From the NCBI RefSeq assembly GCF_000720255.1, contig NZ_JOJE01000071.1, positions 1 to 16,667 on the forward strand: a stretch of DNA of 16,667 nt, read 5' to 3'. Below are positions 12,596 to 16,667 of this stretch, in pieces (the first letter of the stretch is position 1; each line of letters begins with the position of its first letter). The notes under the pieces are model-generated. The model made no database searches. It saw nothing but the letters and a program-made list of their open reading frames with translations, and had not been told where the DNA came from. The stretch comes from Streptomyces griseus subsp. griseus. Its GTDB lineage: Bacteria; Actinomycetota; Actinomycetes; Streptomycetales; Streptomycetaceae. A program made the position numbers and the translations under genes.

Positions 12596-15085
12596 TCATG
12601 ACCATCGCCTGCGACGTTTTCCTCGCGGCCCACGCGAACTCGGCTGCTGCGCGGCTGCGAGGAGGTCAGCGATGCTCTTCATGACGCGCGGTCCGACGTC
12701 GGAGGCGTTCGGCCGAAGCGCATACTCAACCTCGCTCAGGAGGCTTACCGCCTCGTCCGTCTGTTTGGCGGCGACCAATGCGGCAGCGAGTCTGAAGCTG
12801 GCAAGGGCGCGGCCACGTCGGTCCGCGAGTTCCTCCCAGATGGCAACGGCTTCGCGGTGGGCGTCCACGGATTTGGCTCCCTGCCGTGTCTTGAACAAGG
12901 CGTAACCCAGATCGTCCAGGACCTCCGCGAGGAGCAGTAGCCGCCCGTCGCCGCGGCAGCGAGATGCCGCCTCGTTGAGCACGCTCACGCCTTCCTCCAC
13001 GCGACTGCAGTTGACGAGGCTGTTGCCCCAGAGAGCCAATGCCTCCAACGGGTGCGGGCGGGGACCCCCACGCTCGTCCACGATGTCTCGGAGCGTGGCC
13101 TCTACGTCGATGCGTCGGTCCTGCTGATCGACTGCTGTTACCAGAGCGTTCAACGCGTCGAGTTCAGCGTTTACATGATTCACACCTAAAGCGGCCAGGA
13201 AGTTCGCACGGGACGCGGTGTTCCACAGCACTGTAAGAGCTACGGCCTCGTTCTCTGATGCTTCGAGGTCCCTCTGCAGCATCGCCCCTTGGCGGAGCGC
13301 CGAGCAAGCCTCCAAGAAGCGATGGGCACGAGCCAGTGCGACGCCCCGGCGGTGCAGGGATTCGGCCCATGGGACCTGGTACTCGGGGCGCACAGGGCCC
13401 CGGGTCATGAGGTCGTACCACTGGCCGTCAGCCACGTAGATTTCACTCGCCGCTTGATGAGCGGCAGCGGCTTGCGTGTGGAGATGGGCGCCGAGCTGAG
13501 CGGTGGCGCGCCGGCCGTGCACGGTGGCCAGGAGGTAGCGGAAGCCCACGGGATCTCCAAGCAGCACTCGGTACCGCCCGCGGGCATCGGTCCGCTCCTC
13601 CTCGGGCGGACACTGGATCAGCTGTTCGTATGCAGCTTCTGCCTTGCCGAATACGGCATCAGCTTCCTCGAAGCGCCCGAGCTCTCTCAGGACCTCCCCA
13701 GAACCCATCAAGGCCCAGGCCAGCGCGTTACGGTCACCGAGGGCCCCGGCAGCCGTGACGCAAAGATTCACCAGGGCGAGTGTCTCGTACGGGCGATTTG
13801 CGGAGGCCAGGTGCCGCAAGACCGAGCGTGCGGTCGAGAGGGTGCGGGGGTTGCCGGGCTCGGCGGCGCCAAGGAGCACGGCCACCAAGTTCTCCAAGTC
13901 CTTGGTCACCAGTAGGTTTTCGTACCCGATTCCGCCTGTGCCGCCCTGCCTCCCATGGGCCTCCTCCTCGCACACGGCGAGAAGCGCGGCCTCATGTTCG
14001 TACGCCTCCAAGAGGTAAGAGACCCCCGACGAGTGCTGACCGGCGCTCCCAAGTTCGTCACGCTGCCGCAGATATTCGTGGACCAGCGGATGCATCACGT
14101 ACCGGAATTCCCCTCCCGGGCCGTTTAACGGCGTGACCAGACCGGCCCGGACGAACATGGGGATACAGGCGGGCAGGGCGGTCAACGTTCCGCCCCATGC
14201 GCTCAGCTGGATGCGGCCGTGATCAGGGCCAGGGTGCCGAGCCATACGCACGGCCATACCGGCCTCGAACTCAGGTAGGCACCTGAGGACCAGGTCGACG
14301 CTCGCGCGCACCGCTGCCCGGGCCCTCGGCTCCGCCAGAGCGGACGCGCGGCTGCGGGCTGTAGCGCGCCCGGCCGCGCACCTGTCCAAAGCCGCAGCGC
14401 CGGCGACCAGTTCTGCGGCCAGCGGTATGCCACCGCATATCCGGGCCAGGTTGGCAACCTCCTCAGGAGAGAGACGAAACTGACCGGTACGCGCGGCAAC
14501 AGCAGTGATCAACTCTTCCGTACGTATGGACGACAGCGCGGTCAGCTCGACGGCGGTCAGAGAGCTGCAAGCAGGTCGGGTGCGTGTGGTCACGAGCAGC
14601 CGGTGACCAGTCTCGGGTGGTAGCAGCCTCTCCGCTGCCGCCACTTCGTCGAGGTCGTCGAAGACGAACAGGACTCGCCTGCCAGCCGCCTCCTGCTGCA
14701 TCAGCCACTTCCGCAGGAAGGCTGACTGTTCCCGCTCGGTGAGCTCCCCACGGTGGGGCAGAAGCTGCATGGCCCGTAGGATCGCACTGGTCGCCTGGGC
14801 CATCGTCATGTGTCCCTCGTCGCAACTCCCACGAGCCTCCAGAAAAAGAGCTCCGCCGTTAAACCAGTTGCGGCGTTCAAGAGCGAGGCAGGCGACAACA
14901 CGAGCCAGCACCGTCTTGCCCACGCCGTCGGGACCCTGCAACAGAGCGCCGAGGAGCGTCGAATCCGGCGCCAGGAGATCCAGCAGCGTCGCCGTTTCAT
15001 CGGCGCGCCCGATGAGGCCACCCTCCAACCCTGCTTCCTGACGCCGCAAGACGTGTACCCGCGGCTCCCCCCAGCGCTCTCTCAC
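12596..15085 (-). CDS. STAND NTPase: NB-ARC domain with TPR-like repeats
   Basis: An 829-residue signal-transducing ATPase. Such proteins sit inactive with ADP, sense a ligand through C-terminal repeats, then oligomerise. Seen: Walker A GPDGVGKT (51-58), Walker B RVLFVFDDLDE (137-147), sensor-type LLVTTRTR (163-170), GLPL-like CGGIPLA (217-223), and a winged-helix MHD-like MHPLVHEYLRQR (331-342). From about 430 to 800 the chain is helical repeat, with TPR-like units such as WALMGSGEVLRELGRFEEAD, ESLHRRGVALARAHRFLEAC and EVLDDLGYALFKTRQGAKSV. There is no BTAD or helix-turn-helix domain as in SARP regulators, and only about 25 residues precede the NTPase, so any effector must act in trans. Start GTG 15085 has GAGGGG about ten bases upstream. 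It follows the two-TM protein gene by 48 bases on the same strand, implying an operon. Roles in regulation or in anti-phage defence are both possible. Confidence 0.85.
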   Translation of the reverse strand: MRERWGEPRVHVLRRQEAGLEGGLIGRADETATLLDLLAPDSTLLGALLQGPDGVGKTVLARVVACLALERRNWFNGGALFLEARGSCDEGHMTMAQATSAILRAMQLLPHRGELTEREQSAFLRKWLMQQEAAGRRVLFVFDDLDEVAAAERLLPPETGHRLLVTTRTRPACSSLTAVELTALSSIRTEELITAVAARTGQFRLSPEEVANLARICGGIPLAAELVAGAAALDRCAAGRATARSRASALAEPRARAAVRASVDLVLRCLPEFEAGMAVRMARHPGPDHGRIQLSAWGGTLTALPACIPMFVRAGLVTPLNGPGGEFRYVMHPLVHEYLRQRDELGSAGQHSSGVSYLLEAYEHEAALLAVCEEEAHGRQGGTGGIGYENLLVTKDLENLVAVLLGAAEPGNPRTLSTARSVLRHLASANRPYETLALVNLCVTAAGALGDRNALAWALMGSGEVLRELGRFEEADAVFGKAEAAYEQLIQCPPEEERTDARGRYRVLLGDPVGFRYLLATVHGRRATAQLGAHLHTQAAAAHQAASEIYVADGQWYDLMTRGPVRPEYQVPWAESLHRRGVALARAHRFLEACSALRQGAMLQRDLEASENEAVALTVLWNTASRANFLAALGVNHVNAELDALNALVTAVDQQDRRIDVEATLRDIVDERGGPRPHPLEALALWGNSLVNCSRVEEGVSVLNEAASRCRGDGRLLLLAEVLDDLGYALFKTRQGAKSVDAHREAVAIWEELADRRGRALASFRLAAALVAAKQTDEAVSLLSEVEYALRPNASDVGPRVMKSIADLLAAAQQPSSRGPRGKRRRRWS

Positions 15086-15133
15086 CCTTGGCCATCCCCT
15101 CGTTGTCCCCGGCCCCGGCTTCGCGGGAGTTCG

Positions 15134-16030
15134 CTATTCCGGCTGCGCCGGGGTCCGGTAGCTCACCCGAAACGGCCTGCCGTCGTCGTCTACGACTACC
15201 GTGCACGTCTCGCCTTGGCTGACCACCTCAAGCTCCAGGTGCCAGTCGACGCACTGACCGCCGGTGTAGGCCATAACCTCGAAAATCTCAGGTCCCGTCT
15301 GTGTCACCACGTACGGGAAGTCGGCAGAGCCCTGCGGCACGAGGCGGGGCTCGCTGATGTCGAGGTCGACGAGGAACTTCCGGTAGGGCAACGGTGCCTG
15401 CTGCGGACCTGTCTCAAGATGCAGCGCGGGCTGCCGACCGTCCACGACTACGTTGAGCAGCCGCAGCACGACCGCATGCGGCACGAGAGCCTCAACGCTC
15501 ATTTTCACGTAGCCGCAGTGGACTTGGCCTCTCGTACCATCCTGCCTTACCAGGGCGAGTTCTTGGTGGGTGAAGACTGCTTGGACGGCGATCGGAGGCG
15601 CACCGCCCAGGACCACCTCCTGCCCCTTGCCGATACCCGACGTGACAAGTCCCTGCACTGCTCCAGCAATCGCCGCGCTCAGCCCTGCGACTACCGCCGC
15701 CCAGCCCAGGGCCGAGAGCGCAGGTACCCAGAACAGCAACGCAACGGCTCCCGCGACGAGCAACAGCAGAGCGAGGCGCACGACAAGTAGTCTGGTGCGC
15801 CGACCAGTTGGCCGTGAGCGGCTCACACGCAGCACGTTGACCACTGTGACACGAGACGAAGGCTCCGCTCCACACATCTGACCTTGCAGGACGGAAGGGA
15901 TCTCCAACGGGCAATAGGCCAAGGAGTCGCCAACGGTGCGCTCCTGATGCCCGGCGACGTCGGCAATGAGGCTGCAGACCGAGTCGCCTGGGTACGGCGC
16001 CGGACTGCTGTGCTCTGGACCCAGCGCCAA
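15134..16030 (-). CDS. two-TM protein with C-terminal soluble domain, partner of STAND NTPase
   Basis: Up to 298 residues from TTG 16030. An ATG at 15877 with AAGGTCAG just before it would give 247 residues. I keep the longer form because strong GC3 bias continues upstream in this frame past 16030 to about 16120 (SLREWVQAGDLEAGRWLQTS), which suggests the true start lies further out or was lost to a frameshift. Two adjacent membrane helices lie at about 81-100 and 104-126 of the long form (RLALLLLVAGAVALLFWV; WAAVVAGLSAAIAGAVQGLV), separated by a very short turn. The remaining 165 residues look like a soluble beta-rich domain (GEIF-type strands, many Val). No Pfam family is recognised. The STAND NTPase gene starts 48 bases downstream, so the pair is probably co-transcribed. 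A membrane-effector role is inference. Confidence 0.7.
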   Translation of the reverse strand: MALGPEHSSPAPYPGDSVCSLIADVAGHQERTVGDSLAYCPLEIPSVLQGQMCGAEPSSRVTVVNVLRVSRSRPTGRRTRLLVVRLALLLLVAGAVALLFWVPALSALGWAAVVAGLSAAIAGAVQGLVTSGIGKGQEVVLGGAPPIAVQAVFTHQELALVRQDGTRGQVHCGYVKMSVEALVPHAVVLRLLNVVVDGRQPALHLETGPQQAPLPYRKFLVDLDISEPRLVPQGSADFPYVVTQTGPEIFEVMAYTGGQCVDWHLELEVVSQGETCTVVVDDDGRPFRVSYRTPAQPE

Positions 16031-16286
16031 GCTGGTCTGCAGCCACCGCCCCGCTTCGAGGTCGCCGGCCTGGACCCACTCGCGGAGGGACCGGGCGCCG
16101 ACGCCCCGCGGTAGCTGGCGAGGCCGCTCTCTATGCTGACTGTCCCGCGGGAATTGGATGCCAGGAGGTGGCCTCGCCAGGGGCCTGTGCCCCGCTTGGG
16201 GCGGCTCGCCTGCACGGGCACTACCTTCAGGTTCAGCAGCTGGGCCGCGAACACGCAGGCCATTTGAATCGGCTGGGCTTGCGGCC
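16031..16286 (-). pseudogene. coding-like sequence in broken frames upstream of the two-TM gene
   Basis: Two minus frames look coding in turn. MACVFAAQLLNLKVVPVQAS starts at ATG 16263 and stays open through LLASNSRGTVSIESGLASYR. Then, in the frame of the downstream gene, SLREWVQAGDLEAGRWLQTS runs without a stop into the two-TM protein. A single indel near 16100-16120 would join them into one longer protein starting at 16263. This may be a real frameshift mutation or a sequencing error. Confidence 0.35.
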
Positions 16287-16597
16287 TCACACGGGCATCG
16301 CGTACACGTGGCGGTTGCCCACCCATTCGCCCAGGCCCCATACCCAACCGCCCCTTCCGGGACGGGCCTCGTAACTCAAGTCCTCCGGACCGCGCGGTAC
16401 ACGCTACTGCGTTACGGGCGTTCCGACGCCCTGGGCCTCGAGCGACACAGCACTGAAGTAGCCCGGCTCGTTACCGTCGCTGACGGAGAGGTACAAAGTG
16501 GGTGCACGGGGTCGGCGGTCTCCCGTGTCTCATACAGGATGCGGTCGGCCCACACCTGCCGGGGCAGCACCTGGGCTTGATCCGCTTTGGCGGACAT
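16287..16597 (-). pseudogene. small gene broken by a frameshift and a nonsense codon
   Basis: From ATG 16597 the minus strand reads MSAKADQAQVLPRQVWADRI then LYETRETADPVH. A small slip near 16505 moves the coding signal to a second frame: TLYLSVSDGNEPGYFSAVSL then EAQGVGTPVTQ, a TAG stop, and in the same frame RVPRGPEDLSYEARPGRGGW then VWGLGEWVGNRHVYAMPV and TGA at 16287-16289. Restored, it would encode about 110 residues. GC3 bias and continuous sense on both sides of the TAG support a single ancestral gene. The family is not recognised. Its ATG lies six bases after the stop of the upstream gene, so it was part of an operon. Confidence 0.5.
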
Positions 16598-16603
16598 CCG
16601 AGA

Positions 16604-16667
16604 TCAGGGGTTCTGCCCCGGGAGGATGTCCATCATGGAGAGCATGGGGAAGAAGAAGCCTCGGCCT
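16604..16667 (-). CDS. C-terminal end of a minus-strand gene running off the right edge
   Basis: The last 20 codons before a TGA at 16604-16606 read GRGFFFPMLSMMDILPGQNP in a GC3-biased minus frame. The next minus-strand ATG (16597) is six bases beyond the stop, so the two genes were probably co-transcribed. The product cannot be identified from this tail. Confidence 0.45.
   Translation of the reverse strand, partial: GRGFFFPMLSMMDILPGQNP

Noticed and set aside
14810..15790. 326-codon plus-strand frame
   Set aside because: It lies antisense across the NTPase Walker A region and the two-TM gene and has no hydrophobic or domain structure.
16158..16580. 140-codon plus-strand frame at the right edge
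   Set aside because: The minus strand gives better coding signal on both sides of one nonsense codon and an operon-like junction with the upstream gene.

Overview
The window is high-GC DNA with strong GC3 bias, purine-rich Shine-Dalgarno sites and frequent GTG starts. These traits, and the protein families present, point to Streptomyces or a close relative. About half of it is gene remnants: frameshifted transposases, a broken arylamine N-acetyltransferase, an integrase-like fragment, a BRCT fragment, and pieces of a TPR regulator and an alpha-galactosidase. Such decay suggests a chromosome arm or an old integration site, but part of it could be sequencing indels. No tRNA, rRNA or CRISPR array was seen.

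Layout. 1-213: left edge, with a possible minus-strand coding piece running out. 214-1086: secreted SGNH/GDSL esterase of the rhamnogalacturonan acetylesterase type. 1120-2310 (minus): transposase N-terminal remnant, then a nat pseudogene lacking its catalytic cysteine segment, then the C-terminal remnant of a different transposase carrying two expanded microsatellites. 2310-2867: non-coding, with three CCCT-N6-AGGGA inverted repeats and a long hairpin. 2868-3940: a two-gene operon (small two-TM protein and Crp/Fnr-type regulator) overlapping by 4 bases and closed by a perfect 20-bp stem terminator. 4031-5039: integrase-like and BRCT remnants. 5040-5642 (minus): DUF4328 membrane protein. 5940-8318 (plus): large AdiA/LdcI-type PLP amino-acid decarboxylase, divergent from DUF4328. 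8624-9179 (minus): truncated, frameshifted IS701-family transposase. 9436-10506 (minus): multi-pass membrane protein of unknown function. 10739-11412 (minus): fused remnants of a glycosidase tail and a TPR regulator. 11443-12423 (plus): threonine/serine dehydratase-like PLP enzyme, apparently leaderless.

12596-16030 (minus): the most interesting unit, a two-TM protein followed by an 829-residue STAND NTPase (NB-ARC plus TPR-like repeats). The NTPase has no effector domain of its own, so the membrane protein could be its output partner; this is inference. Upstream lie a nonsense/frameshift-broken small gene (16287-16597) and the last 20 codons of another minus-strand gene at the right edge.

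Functionally the intact genes are mostly independent. The two clear functional pairs are the small membrane protein with the Crp-like regulator, and the two-TM protein with the STAND NTPase.
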